Shown: piece by piece, positions 1-7,654 of the stretch
Numbering within the stretch: position 1 is the first letter of the stretch
How the letters are laid out: each line of letters starts with the position of its first letter
Assembly: GCA_038243635.1 (NCBI GenBank)
Contig: JBBSQW010000040.1
Span: 1 to 36,375, forward strand
DNA length: 36,375 nucleotides
DNA from: Pseudopedobacter sp038243635
GTDB lineage: Bacteria > Bacteroidota > Bacteroidia > Sphingobacteriales > Sphingobacteriaceae
Direction: 5' to 3'
Translations under genes and position numbers: made by a program
Notes under the pieces: generated by a model
The model's database searches: none
What the model was told of the DNA's origin: nothing
Seen by the model: only the letters and a program-made list of their open reading frames with translations

Positions 1-80
1 CAAGCCTCTACGATACCCAATTCCTCTGATTTACCTAGGATTTCTAGCTTCTCTGCTAAGCTCCATTTCTTGTATTTCAT
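1..80 (-). CDS. IS3-type transposase OrfA, N-terminal fragment cut by window edge
   Basis: Reading leftwards from an ATG at 78-80, the first 26 residues start MKYKKWSLAEKLEIL and continue GKSEELGIVEA. This matches my memory of the start of the helix-turn-helix OrfA protein of IS3-family elements common in Bacteroidota, which binds the element ends and is made as part of a frameshifted OrfAB transposase. The rest lies outside the window, so I cannot tell whether the element is intact. I could not identify its terminal inverted repeat in the 140 bases to its right. Confidence 0.6.
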   Translation of the reverse strand, partial: MKYKKWSLAEKLEILGKSEELGIVEA

Positions 81-223
81 GTCTCAAATGTATTATTTGA
101 AATTCATAATAATACTCCGAACTTATTGGGGGCTAAAATAACTACGATCAAAAGATATTTCATGCTTTCGCTCTCTTGGGATTTCAACAAAATGGGTGGA
201 GGAATAAAAACACCCGCAACGCC

Positions 224-1003
224 ATGATAAAATTTACAACAATAACTACAATCTGTGTTCTTCTTTTTGGCCTGCACCTTCATGCGCAACAGGTAAAATT
301 TATGCAACAGGGGGAAATAACGTTTGAGAAAAAAGTAAACATGTATGCATTGCTAAAAGCAGTCATCAATAAAGAAAATGAAAGTTACATGCAAAACTAC
401 TATGACCAATACAAGGCATCGCAACCTCAGTTTGTAATTACTAAAAGTGCACTTAGTTTTTCAAAAGAGCAGTCGTTGTTTAAAGCCATAGAAGATAGCG
501 AAGCTCCTCAGCAAAATGCATTTTCAAACTTTCCGGGCTCAACTCAAATCAATGTGGTCCACCATAATTTAACAACTGATATTAGTACTATTCAAAAAAC
601 AGTTTTCGAAGAGGTTTTTTTGTTAAAGGACAGCACCAGAAAAATTAAATGGAAACTTACCGATGAAAAACGAGAAATAGCAGGTTACCAATGCAGAAGA
701 GCAAATGCTATTGTGATGGATTCTATTTATACAGTTGCTTTCTATACAGATGAAATTGCTGTTTCTAGCGGTCCAGAATCTTTCACAGGTTTGCCCGGGA
801 TGATTTTGGGAGTCGCAATCCCTCATGATCATATCAGTTGGTTTGCAACAAAAGTGATTGATAAAACTGTTGATCCAAAAAGTTTGCAAGCACCTTCAAA
901 AGGAAAACCAGTTACTACTGCTTCGCTAAAAGAGATTCTTCAAAAAGCTTTTAAACAATGGGGACAACAAGCTCAGCTCTACTTCAAGTTTTTCATGCTC
1001 TAA
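224..1003 (+). CDS. GLPGLI family secreted protein
   Basis: A 259-residue protein. I chose the ATG at 224 because it opens directly on a signal peptide (MIKFTTITTICVLLFGLHLHA, cleavage expected before QQ); the 16 codons upstream in the same frame look non-coding. The family hallmark GLPGMILG begins at residue 189, a variant of the GLPGLI motif. The family is Bacteroidota-specific, exported, and of unknown function. The C-terminus (WGQQ...LYFKFFML) looks like a normal family end, so the gene appears intact. It is monocistronic, close to the IS fragment on the left, and followed by a degraded stretch. Confidence 0.8.
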   Translation: MIKFTTITTICVLLFGLHLHAQQVKFMQQGEITFEKKVNMYALLKAVINKENESYMQNYYDQYKASQPQFVITKSALSFSKEQSLFKAIEDSEAPQQNAFSNFPGSTQINVVHHNLTTDISTIQKTVFEEVFLLKDSTRKIKWKLTDEKREIAGYQCRRANAIVMDSIYTVAFYTDEIAVSSGPESFTGLPGMILGVAIPHDHISWFATKVIDKTVDPKSLQAPSKGKPVTTASLKEILQKAFKQWGQQAQLYFKFFML

Positions 1004-1442
1004 CTGTGTTTTCAAGCTACACAAAATTTATTCTGCTCAACTCCAGAAAAATAAAGAAACGTTATTTCTCCATCAACATATCGGTCTAGCACTAAAAATC
1101 AATTCATTAACACCCAAATTGCCTAAACAATAGTTCTATACTGGTTTTCTAGGTAGATTTTAGTTGCTCAAAAGAAGTTATTTTAAAACGTTACTTTGCG
1201 TGACGATTGGCTTACAAAAAGGATTTTCAATGTACCGAAGACATCCTTTTAATTCAATATTTAAAGCAATTATGAGTTCCAAAAACAACTTCTCTAAGTC
1301 AAGTTTGATTGCATTTAATAAAACTCAAGGTGAAATTTCCCTAAGATAACTTCACACTAAAAAATTATCCACTGTCTGTTTCAGAAAAGTATCTCATTCA
1401 AAGTGGTGTAAATTTTGATATAGAATTACCAAACCAAAAAAA
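1004..1442 (+). other. Gene-poor stretch with probable decayed coding sequence
   Basis: No intact gene is supported. One + frame (codons in phase with base 1201) contains two protein-like runs, LAYKKDFQCTEDILLIQYL at about 1210-1266 and YPLSVSEKYLIQSGVNFDI at about 1366-1422. They are separated by three in-frame stops. The second run ends in a TGA (1443-1446 region) that overlaps the ATG of the next small gene. A 61-codon open frame at 1164-1349 lies in another phase and may be part of the same relic. I do not recognise the family. Confidence 0.3.
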
Positions 1443-1631
1443 ATGACGACCGATAAAGACAAACAAGCTATTGAGAAGAGCAAAAAGTTAATTGAGCAAC
1501 AGATCGAAGAAACTAAAAAATTGGATTTAGGCTTAGATGCTGACGGATCTTCGAAACCCAATCGAAAGTCAAAATCTACGTTTGATGGATTTTTGAATAG
1601 GGAAAATTTGTCTTCTTTGGATGGTAAATAA
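1443..1631 (+). CDS. Small hypothetical protein
   Basis: A 62-residue, highly charged protein beginning MTTDKDKQAIEKSKKLIEQQ. The first half is predicted helical (Lys/Glu/Gln rich); the second half is Ser/Lys rich. No signal peptide or membrane segment is visible and I recognise no family. The ATG follows an A-run with no Shine-Dalgarno, as is common in Bacteroidota. It stands alone, about 75 bases before the DUF2945 gene. It could be a real small cytosolic protein or a chance frame. Confidence 0.45.
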   Translation: MTTDKDKQAIEKSKKLIEQQIEETKKLDLGLDADGSSKPNRKSKSTFDGFLNRENLSSLDGK

Positions 1632-1707
1632 TATTACTCATTGGCTTGTTGCAGGAGTTTAAATAGTTAATTTATCGACGGTTCTACAAAACATAAAATT
1701 ATAGATC

Positions 1708-1917
1708 ATGAGCAAAAAATATAAAACAGGCGACCACGTAAGCTGGAATTCAGAAGCAGGACGCGTTAGTGGTAAAATAATTAAAGTACATACCAGTGAT
1801 TTCGATTACAAAGGCTACACCCACCACGCTAAGAAAGACGATCCTCAATACGAAATTAAAAGTGATAAAACCGATCACATTGCGGCGCATAAAGGAAGCG
1901 CTTTAACAAAATTATAG
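1708..1917 (+). CDS. DUF2945 / hypervirulence-associated TUDOR-domain protein
   Basis: A 69-residue protein beginning MSKKYKTGDHVSWNSEAGRV. The pattern KxGDHVxWNSEAGxVxGKI at residues 4-25, followed by a segment ending YEIKSDKTDHIAAHKGSAL, is typical of the small DUF2945 family, an SH3/TUDOR-like beta barrel. Members are about 65-75 residues, so this one is full length. The biochemical role is unknown; members are often found near stress genes. No membrane segments. Confidence 0.85.
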   Translation: MSKKYKTGDHVSWNSEAGRVSGKIIKVHTSDFDYKGYTHHAKKDDPQYEIKSDKTDHIAAHKGSALTKL

Positions 1918-2359
1918 TAATTCAAATATCAGTTAAAAGCACAATTAATGGAACTTTGAGAGGTTTCTTAAAAAGTTGAGCTGCTTTTATTTCACTTTTC
2001 AACGTCACAATTGCTACCAAATTCTTTTTAACTCAGATTATTCTCTATTTTTACAAAAAAACAGATTCACCAAATGAACTTAGCTGCTTTTTTATATAAA
2101 AATGCCTGCTCGTTAAACTTTATTTGTTTATCGACACACGTTCTTGATCGTTCTTTTCTGAAGAGCAGCAAGGACTTTATAATTTATCCCTGCTAAATCC
2201 CGAGGCAGGGTACCTTCCCCATCATTTTTCATAAAATTAAATTTCACGGCTTTACGCTATGCTCGTTAATCAACAGGAATTTCCTTCAAATAGGTTTTCT
2301 TGTCAATTTGGGACGCATAAAGACACACAAATAACCACAGATACATAAAAAATAAGAAC
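1918..2359. other. Intergenic stretch without a supported gene
   Basis: I see no convincing gene. A 40-codon frame at 2074-2196 (starts MNLAAFLYKNACSLNF) has no family resemblance and is probably chance. A hairpin with arms CCCTGC (2188-2193) and GCAGGG (2205-2210) lies just after it but lacks a T-run. The last 50 bases, before the GreA-like gene, are A-rich. Confidence 0.5.
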
Positions 2360-2761
2360 ATGTCAGAAAACACAATTGAAGCAAACCCAAAACACATTAT
2401 TTTAACAACTGGTATCTACGATTTAATCAAAGACCATATCAGAAAGAGAAGAGTTACTCCAGAAGAAGAAGCTGTATTAACGCTTCAACTTAAACATGCT
2501 GAACAAGTATTAAGAAAAGATTTACCTGCAGACGTTGTTACCGTTGATACAATTGTTACGATAAAGAACCACAACACAAACGAAGAGAAAACATACTCAT
2601 TTGTTGGTCCTGATAAGGCGAGAAGGAAAAACAACACTGAATCTATTTTAACTAAAATAGGATTAGCATTAGTAGGTTGCAAAGAAGGTGATAAAGTTAA
2701 TTGGGTTTTAGATGGCGAGCAAAGCGAAGTTGAAGTTTTGTCTGTTAAAAGAGTTGCTTAG
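2360..2761 (+). CDS. GreA/GreB family elongation factor, Rnk-like short form
   Basis: A 133-residue protein. Residues about 50-133 match the GreA/GreB C-terminal FKBP-like domain: VDTIVTIKN near 63, EEKTYSFVGPDKA near 76-89, then SILTKIGLALVGCKEGDKV leading to a VLSVKRV end. GreA proteins are about 158 residues with a long N-terminal coiled coil that enters the RNA polymerase secondary channel. Here only about 45 residues precede the domain, as in Rnk-type proteins. It should bind RNA polymerase, but transcript cleavage is doubtful. Monocistronic, with its own terminator just downstream. Confidence 0.8.
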   Translation: MSENTIEANPKHIILTTGIYDLIKDHIRKRRVTPEEEAVLTLQLKHAEQVLRKDLPADVVTVDTIVTIKNHNTNEEKTYSFVGPDKARRKNNTESILTKIGLALVGCKEGDKVNWVLDGEQSEVEVLSVKRVA

Positions 2762-2783
2762 CTAAGTCTAGTAATAATGAATT

Positions 2784-2819
2784 GATCAGCGTTTTCGTTA
2801 AGAGGCGCTGATCTTTTTT
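2784..2819 (+). terminator. Intrinsic terminator after GreA-like gene
   Basis: Arms GATCAGCG (2784-2791) and CGCTGATC (2806-2813) form a perfect 8-bp stem with a 14-base loop, followed by six Ts at 2814-2819. It lies 23 bases after the stop codon. Confidence 0.85.
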
Positions 2820-2853
2820 GTTTTAATTACTGTCACAACCAAACTAAACAAGA

Positions 2854-2905
2854 AAGCCTTAAATTTCTGTGAGGCTTTTACCCTGCTGCCAAGCTTGCAC
2901 TTGTC
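2854..2905 (-). repeat. Diverged second copy of tRNA-Asn 3' end plus terminator
   Basis: Read on the minus strand, this segment aligns with 3236-3287, the last part of tRNA-Asn and its terminator. I count about 42 of 52 positions identical, including GCTTGG, AGCA and a 17-base identical run through AAAAGCCTCACAGAAAT. The terminator stem is partly eroded. With the true copy it brackets a broken GIY-YIG gene. Confidence 0.7.
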
Positions 2906-2921
2906 CCGATAGTTATCGGGA
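2904..2921. repeat. Palindrome TCCCGATAgtTATCGGGA
   Basis: Perfect 8-bp arms around a GT centre, directly beside the degenerate tRNA-end repeat. It closely resembles the palindrome at 17401-17416. From memory such TAGCTA-centred GC-rich palindromes recur in related genomes. There is no T-run, so it is not a standard terminator. Confidence 0.6.
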
Positions 2922-2937
2922 AAGTGACGATCGACTA

Positions 2938-3234
2938 TTAATTGTATCTATTCTTCAAATTTAAAACTAGCTCAGGATAGCTCTTTAGACTTTGAAAATA
3001 TTTCACAGATTTCATTTTTTCTATGTAAGTCTCAATTAATATAGCTTGTTTCCTTGTAACAAAATCTATCTGAAAAAATGCTTTCCAAGGAATGCCCGAC
3101 TTAGTTGAGGCGTGATCAAAAGTCCGCAATTATGTATCATGACTAGTTTTTTCCAAATCCTGAGTTTGACCAATATAATACTTATTGATTTTCTTAGAAT
3201 ATATTATATATACCCAATAGATCTTTTTTAACAA
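2938..3234 (-). pseudogene. GIY-YIG endonuclease (URI-type), degraded
   Basis: From a possible TTG at 3234, the frame reads YWVYIIYSKKINKYYIGQTQ (the GIY-YIG signature), then DLEKTSHDT and a TAA at 3130-3132. The same frame resumes as RTFDHASTKSGIPWKAFFQ..FVTRKQAILIETYIEKMKS to 2938. Between 3122 and 3160 another frame gives LVMIHNCGL, which fits the RL..HN.G motif expected there. This implies two compensating small indels plus the stop. There is no ATG start. The family is small (about 80-100 residues) and cleaves DNA. It lies between tRNA-Asn and a second copy of that tRNA's 3' end, which suggests an inserted and decayed unit. Confidence 0.75.
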
Positions 3235-3262
3235 AAAAGCCTCACATTTCTGTGAGGCTTTT
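3233..3262 (-). terminator. Terminator of tRNA-Asn
   Basis: On the minus strand, arms AAAAGCCTCAC and GTGAGGCTTTT close a loop AGAAAT and run into Ts, about 7 bases after the tRNA 3' end. The leftmost bases also overlap the possible start of the GIY-YIG relic. Confidence 0.85.
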
Positions 3263-3268
3263 GTCTTG

Positions 3269-3342
3269 CTCCCAAGCCTGGACTCGAACCAGGGACCCTC
3301 TGATTAACAGTCAGATGCTCTAACCAGCTGAGCTACTTAGGA
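3269..3342 (-). tRNA. tRNA-Asn (anticodon GTT)
   Basis: The minus strand folds as a cloverleaf. The 5' acceptor TCCTAAG pairs with CTTGGGA (one G-T pair), with discriminator G. The D-arm contains AGCTCAGCTGGTTAGAGC. The anticodon loop is CTGTTAA with anticodon GTT. The T-arm is CCTGG-TTCGAGT-CCAGG. CCA is not encoded. Length is 74 bases. Confidence 0.96.
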
Positions 3343-3447
3343 ATTTCTGGTTTTTTAAAAGCTTATGCTGCTTTTCCCTTTCGGGATTGCAATGTTCGGT
3401 ATTTTAAATTAAATATGCAATATTTGTAAAAAAAAAATTAAAAATAT

Positions 3448-4362
3448 ATGAGCTTAGTTGTTATAGGCACTGTAGCATTTGATGCTATTGAGACTCCTTT
3501 CGGAAAAACTGATAAAATTGTAGGTGGAGCGGCCACCTACGCTAGTTTGGCAGCATCTTACCTTTATAAAAAAACTAAGATTGTCGCTGTTGTTGGTGAT
3601 GATTTCCATCAAGAAGATATTAAAGAAATTGAAAACCACGGCATTGATGTGGAAGGCTTACAGATTAAAGCTGGCGAAAAATCTTTTTTCTGGTCAGGTA
3701 AGTACCATAATGACATGAATAGCAGGGACACGCTTGCTACCGAATTAAATGTTTTAGCGGATTTTGACCCTATTATTCCTGAATCTTACCAAGATTGTGA
3801 ATATTTAATGCTAGGCAACCTTACCCCACAGATTCAGCAAACGGTGATCAAAAGAATGCGTAAGCGCCCAAAGTTAATTGTAATGGACACTATGAACTTT
3901 TGGATGGACATTGCGATGGATGATTTATTGGAAACCATTAAATTGGTAGATGTGTTAACGATTAATGATGCGGAAGCTCGTCAACTTTCTGGAGAATATT
4001 CTTTAGTAAAAGCTGCAAAAAAAATCCTTACCATGGGTCCTAAATTCTTAATCATTAAAAAAGGAGAGCATGGCGCACTTTTATTCTACGGAGATCAAAT
4101 TTTTTCTGCACCGGCTTTACCGTTAGCAGAAGTATTTGACCCAACAGGTGCAGGCGATACCTTTGCAGGCGGATTTATTGGCTATTTAGCAAAAGTAGGA
4201 ACTATCAACTTTTCAAATATGAAGAATGCAATTATATTCGGTTCTGCTTTAGCCTCTTTTTGTGTTGAGAAGTTTGGGACCCAAAAAATCAAAAACTTAA
4301 GCCAAGAAGAGATTGCAAGTAGGGTAAAAGAATTTGTTAGCTTAAGTAGCTTTACTATTTAA
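3448..4362 (+). CDS. PfkB-family sugar/nucleoside kinase
   Basis: A 304-residue ribokinase-fold kinase, full length for the family. It transfers phosphate from ATP to a sugar or nucleoside. The N-terminal substrate motif GGAATYAS is at about residues 26-33 and the C-terminal signature DPTGAGD spans 231-237, with D237 the expected catalytic base and the preceding glycines forming the anion hole. Segments LIVMDTMNFW and VDVLTINDAEA resemble the Bacteroidota 'sugar kinase' group; the substrate cannot be named from sequence. No signal peptide, so cytosolic. It is transcribed alone, divergent from tRNA-Asn, and followed by its own terminator. Confidence 0.88.
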   Translation: MSLVVIGTVAFDAIETPFGKTDKIVGGAATYASLAASYLYKKTKIVAVVGDDFHQEDIKEIENHGIDVEGLQIKAGEKSFFWSGKYHNDMNSRDTLATELNVLADFDPIIPESYQDCEYLMLGNLTPQIQQTVIKRMRKRPKLIVMDTMNFWMDIAMDDLLETIKLVDVLTINDAEARQLSGEYSLVKAAKKILTMGPKFLIIKKGEHGALLFYGDQIFSAPALPLAEVFDPTGAGDTFAGGFIGYLAKVGTINFSNMKNAIIFGSALASFCVEKFGTQKIKNLSQEEIASRVKEFVSLSSFTI

Positions 4363-4390
4363 TAGATTAAAAAATACACTATATTGAGAA

Positions 4391-4422
4391 ACCTGTTGAA
4401 GAAAAGTTCAACAGGTTTTTTT
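4391..4422 (+). terminator. Terminator after PfkB kinase
   Basis: A perfect 10-bp stem ACCTGTTGAA / TTCAACAGGT with loop GAAAAG, followed by a T-run to 4422. Confidence 0.9.
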
Positions 4423-4505
4423 ATTTTACAAAATTAGCTTAAGTCAAACAAAAGTATTTATATTTAATAGGTTCTAGATTTTGTCATCGTTTACCATCAT
4501 GCCCT

Positions 4506-6761
4506 ATGCGTAAAATTTGCTGTAATGTAACAGTCTATAAACAATTATACTTTATTTTTTATTGCATCTTGCTTATCTGCGGAGTTTACAGCCAAACATG
4601 CTACGCAGCAGCTCCACCTACTGACACCATTAAACTTCAATTAAAGTGGCGTAACCAATTTCAATTCGCTGGCTATTATGCTGCCCAAATAAAGGGCTTT
4701 TACGCAGAAAAACAACTCAAAGTTAAAATACTTCCGGGCGGCCCCGGAGTTCCAGTTATTGATAATTTATTGAACGGCAAAGCCGATGTTGGTATATTTG
4801 ATCCAGGTGTCTTACTAAAAAGAAATGTAACGGATCCTTTGATTGTTCTAGCTACAATAATGCAGTCATCTGGCTATTGTATCATCAGTTTAAAGGATAA
4901 AAATATTTTGAAACCGTCTGATCTAGTCGGAAAAACGGTATTAGTAGAAAGCACTCAGGGATGGGGCATATTTAAAGCCATTTTATTAAAAGAGGGCATA
5001 GAGCCCAACAGCATAATTATAACAGACCGGCTCAAAGATTCTGAAGAAATTTTGGATAACAAAGCAGACGCTGTAGTTACCTATATTTCATCACAACCAC
5101 AGCGGTTTGCCGCTAAGGGGTACAAAATAAACATCATTAGACCAGAAGAATATGGAGTTGACTTTTACGGCGATGTACTTTTAAGCACTAAAAAGTTTGC
5201 TTATGCAAATGAAGACAGAACAAATGCCTTTATTGAAGCCACGCTTAAGGGATGGAAATATGCTTTGGCGCATGAAGATGAGATGATAAGCTACATCCTT
5301 ACACTTGATGATGTAAAAGTAGCGGGCGTAACGCGTGAGCACTTAAAATACGAAGCCAACCAAATCAGGAGGCTCATTATGCCACAATTAGTAGAAATTG
5401 GACATACTAATTTTGGAAGGTGGCAATATATGCTCACTATCTTTCAGGAATTGGGAATCGCAGATAAAGACCTTTCGCTAAAGGGTTTCATTTATGAAGG
5501 TAAAAAAAATCGTTTATCTCGTTGGTATCTCCCTCTTATATATATATCAGCAGTTATCATCATCATCATTATTGTAGTGATGATGATCAACTGGGAATTG
5601 CGCAAAAGAGTAAAAACAAGCACCACTAAATTACTAAATGAGATTGAACAGCGCAGAGCAGCCGAACATTTAGCAAACGAGAATAAAGAACAATTGGAGC
5701 TCATTCTTAACAGCTCTAACATAGGCTTATGGGAATTAGAAATTGGAACTAAAAAAGCAACCTTCAATTCTCAATTTAAAGCAGTTTTAGGCTATACAGA
5801 TGATTATAATTTTTTGCTGAAAGATTTTTGCGATAAAATACATCCCGATGATTTAAAGTTTACACAACCGCTATTTTGTAGCGAAAATTTAGACGCTCCC
5901 ACGCAAAAAATGATTCAATTTAGAGTGGAGAATTCTAGTGGTCAGTTTATATATGTGCTTTCGTCATCAAAGCTAATTCTCAAAGACCAACAACCCTATA
6001 AAATATCAGGCGTAATGCTAAGTATTGAAGAGCTGAAAAAAAAGGAGTTAGAAGTTTTAAAAGTTTCTGATGAACTCATCCGTCGTAATAACGAACTAAA
6101 AAAATTCGCGTACATAACCTCGCACAACTTACGGGGTCCAGTGGTAAATATTTCGTCTCTTTCTCAAATGATAAATCAAAGCTCGTTAAACTCCGAGAAC
6201 CTTATAATCTTTGATAAGATGCGAATATCCATTCATAAACTGGAAAGTATTTTGGATGATTTGGTAGAAATTGTGGCACATGACAAATCGGGAAATCTTT
6301 CTTTAGAAAAAATTGATATTCGTGACACGATACAATCTGTAGTTGGTGTTGTTAAAACTCCAACTTCTGACTTTGAAATCAAAGTTAATCTTGATTTAAA
6401 AATCCAAAACTTGATGCTCCCAAAACACGCTTTTTTAAGCATTATTTTAAATTTAATTACAAATTCTATAAAGTTTAAAGCAACCAACAAGAACTTGATA
6501 ATTAGCATTCAAGCTTTTGATGAGGGTGATAACAGTGTTTTAAAATTTAGTGATAATGGTATCGGCATAGATCTTCTGAAAAATCGGCAAAAAATATTCA
6601 GTCTTTATCAGCGTCTTAATCTCGATATAGAGGGAAAAGGGATTGGTTTGTTTATCATTAAATCACACATGGATACCTTAAATGGGAGAATTGAAGTCGA
6701 AAGTACATTAGGTATAGGCACAACCTTTACGCTCTACTTTCCAAAACCTCATTTTAGCTAA
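4506..6761 (+). CDS. Sensor histidine kinase with NMT1/THI5-like periplasmic binding domain
   Basis: A 751-residue membrane sensor. Residues 1-35 form a signal peptide. Residues about 40-310 are an NMT1/THI5-like solute-binding domain (LKWRNQFQFAGYYAA, then a region of type ..GKADVGIFDPG..), the fold used by ABC transporters for pyrimidine precursors of thiamine, nitrate or sulfonates. A membrane helix spans about 341-361, followed by a short coiled coil, a PAS domain (about 398-515) and a kinase core. The phospho-acceptor is H540 in TSHNLRGPV, an Asn variant of the H-box. The ATPase domain shows NLITNSIKF, FSDNGIGID, GKGIGLFIIKSHM and GTTFTLYFP. It likely senses a small solute directly. No transporter genes lie beside it; a lone response regulator lies 0.9 kb downstream. 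Confidence 0.88.
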   Translation: MRKICCNVTVYKQLYFIFYCILLICGVYSQTCYAAAPPTDTIKLQLKWRNQFQFAGYYAAQIKGFYAEKQLKVKILPGGPGVPVIDNLLNGKADVGIFDPGVLLKRNVTDPLIVLATIMQSSGYCIISLKDKNILKPSDLVGKTVLVESTQGWGIFKAILLKEGIEPNSIIITDRLKDSEEILDNKADAVVTYISSQPQRFAAKGYKINIIRPEEYGVDFYGDVLLSTKKFAYANEDRTNAFIEATLKGWKYALAHEDEMISYILTLDDVKVAGVTREHLKYEANQIRRLIMPQLVEIGHTNFGRWQYMLTIFQELGIADKDLSLKGFIYEGKKNRLSRWYLPLIYISAVIIIIIIVVMMINWELRKRVKTSTTKLLNEIEQRRAAEHLANENKEQLELILNSSNIGLWELEIGTKKATFNSQFKAVLGYTDDYNFLLKDFCDKIHPDDLKFTQPLFCSENLDAPTQKMIQFRVENSSGQFIYVLSSSKLILKDQQPYKISGVMLSIEELKKKELEVLKVSDELIRRNNELKKFAYITSHNLRGPVVNISSLSQMINQSSLNSENLIIFDKMRISIHKLESILDDLVEIVAHDKSGNLSLEKIDIRDTIQSVVGVVKTPTSDFEIKVNLDLKIQNLMLPKHAFLSIILNLITNSIKFKATNKNLIISIQAFDEGDNSVLKFSDNGIGIDLLKNRQKIFSLYQRLNLDIEGKGIGLFIIKSHMDTLNGRIEVESTLGIGTTFTLYFPKPHFS

Positions 6762-6805
6762 CCTAAAAATTATCTAAAATAAATTCTCGCAAACAATTAA
6801 ATACT

Positions 6806-6821
6806 GTTTAAACGTTTAAAC
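6806..6821. promoter_or_regulatory. Perfect palindrome GTTTAAACGTTTAAAC upstream of YceI gene
   Basis: A 16-base perfect palindrome made of two tandem GTTTAAAC units, 33 bases before the YceI start codon. Position and symmetry suggest an operator for a dimeric regulator. A near-consensus -7 box (TTAATTTG) lies a few bases further on. Which protein binds is unknown. Confidence 0.4.
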
Positions 6822-6853
6822 TTGCTTAATTTGCGATTTCAAAATTCTACACA

Positions 6854-7447
6854 ATGAAAAACTACTTTTTACTATTAGCCGTTACAGCTATTTTTATTTT
6901 TTCTTCGTTTTCCGAAAAAGCAGAAGTTTATAATTTAGATTTAAACAAATCAAAAATAGAGTGGACGGGAAGAAAAGTTACAGGATCACACACAGGGGAA
7001 ATCAAACTAGCATCTGGACAGTTAAACATAAAGGGTGAGAAATTGACAGGCGGTTTATTTGAAATAGATATGAGCAGTATCACCAATACAGATTTAACTG
7101 GCTCAAGCAAAATAAAACTTTTAGGACATTTAAAATCTGACGATTTTTTCTCTACGGATAAAAACCCTAGTGCCCAATTTGTAATTACAAACGTGAAACA
7201 TCAAAGTAATGATAACGCCATCATCACCGGCAAGCTCACCATCAAAGGCATAGCTAATATGCTAACCTTTCCGGCAAGCATCAAACAAAAAAACAATATC
7301 TTGGTTGCTACCGCAACTGCCGTAAAAGTGGATCGCACAAAATATGGCATCAAATATGGCTCAAAAAACTTTTTTACAGGTTTAGGAGACAAGGCAATTG
7401 ATGAAAATTTTGAGCTTAATATTACGATTTTAGCAAAAAAACAATAA
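6854..7447 (+). CDS. YceI family protein
   Basis: A 197-residue secreted lipocalin-like protein. A signal peptide covers residues 1-20 (MKNYFLLLAVTAIFIFSSFS). The family pattern follows: LDLNKSKIEWTGRKVTGSHTG near 28-48, GGLFEIDMSSITNTDL near 67-82, LKSDDFFSTDKNPSAQFVIT near 95-115, and GKLTIKGIANMLTFPASI. YceI proteins form a beta barrel that binds a long isoprenoid or other amphiphile in the periplasm; the exact role is unsettled. It is expressed alone, 92 bases after the kinase, behind a palindromic possible operator. Full length. Confidence 0.9.
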   Translation: MKNYFLLLAVTAIFIFSSFSEKAEVYNLDLNKSKIEWTGRKVTGSHTGEIKLASGQLNIKGEKLTGGLFEIDMSSITNTDLTGSSKIKLLGHLKSDDFFSTDKNPSAQFVITNVKHQSNDNAIITGKLTIKGIANMLTFPASIKQKNNILVATATAVKVDRTKYGIKYGSKNFFTGLGDKAIDENFELNITILAKKQ

Positions 7448-7654
7448 TATTGTAGACAAGTTAATGTTAAAAAACGATAAACGCTTATGTATTAAATGGT
7501 TAATCATTACCTCATTAGTATTAGAATTGCCTGAACATAATAATATTAACAAGGCTCAATTCTTGCTCACTGATTATCAAGCTTAAATGATAATAAACCA
7601 AAACAAACCGTCTTTTTTGAAACATAAGCATTTACCTTTTCGTAATAGAAACTA

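Noticed and set aside
1164..1349. A 61-codon open frame as a real gene
   Set aside because: It starts at TTG, has no family resemblance, and a neighbouring frame in the same stretch looks more protein-like; more likely part of a relic.
2074..2196. A 40-codon frame in the gap before the GreA-like gene
   Set aside because: No recognisable family or clear promoter; composition is unremarkable.
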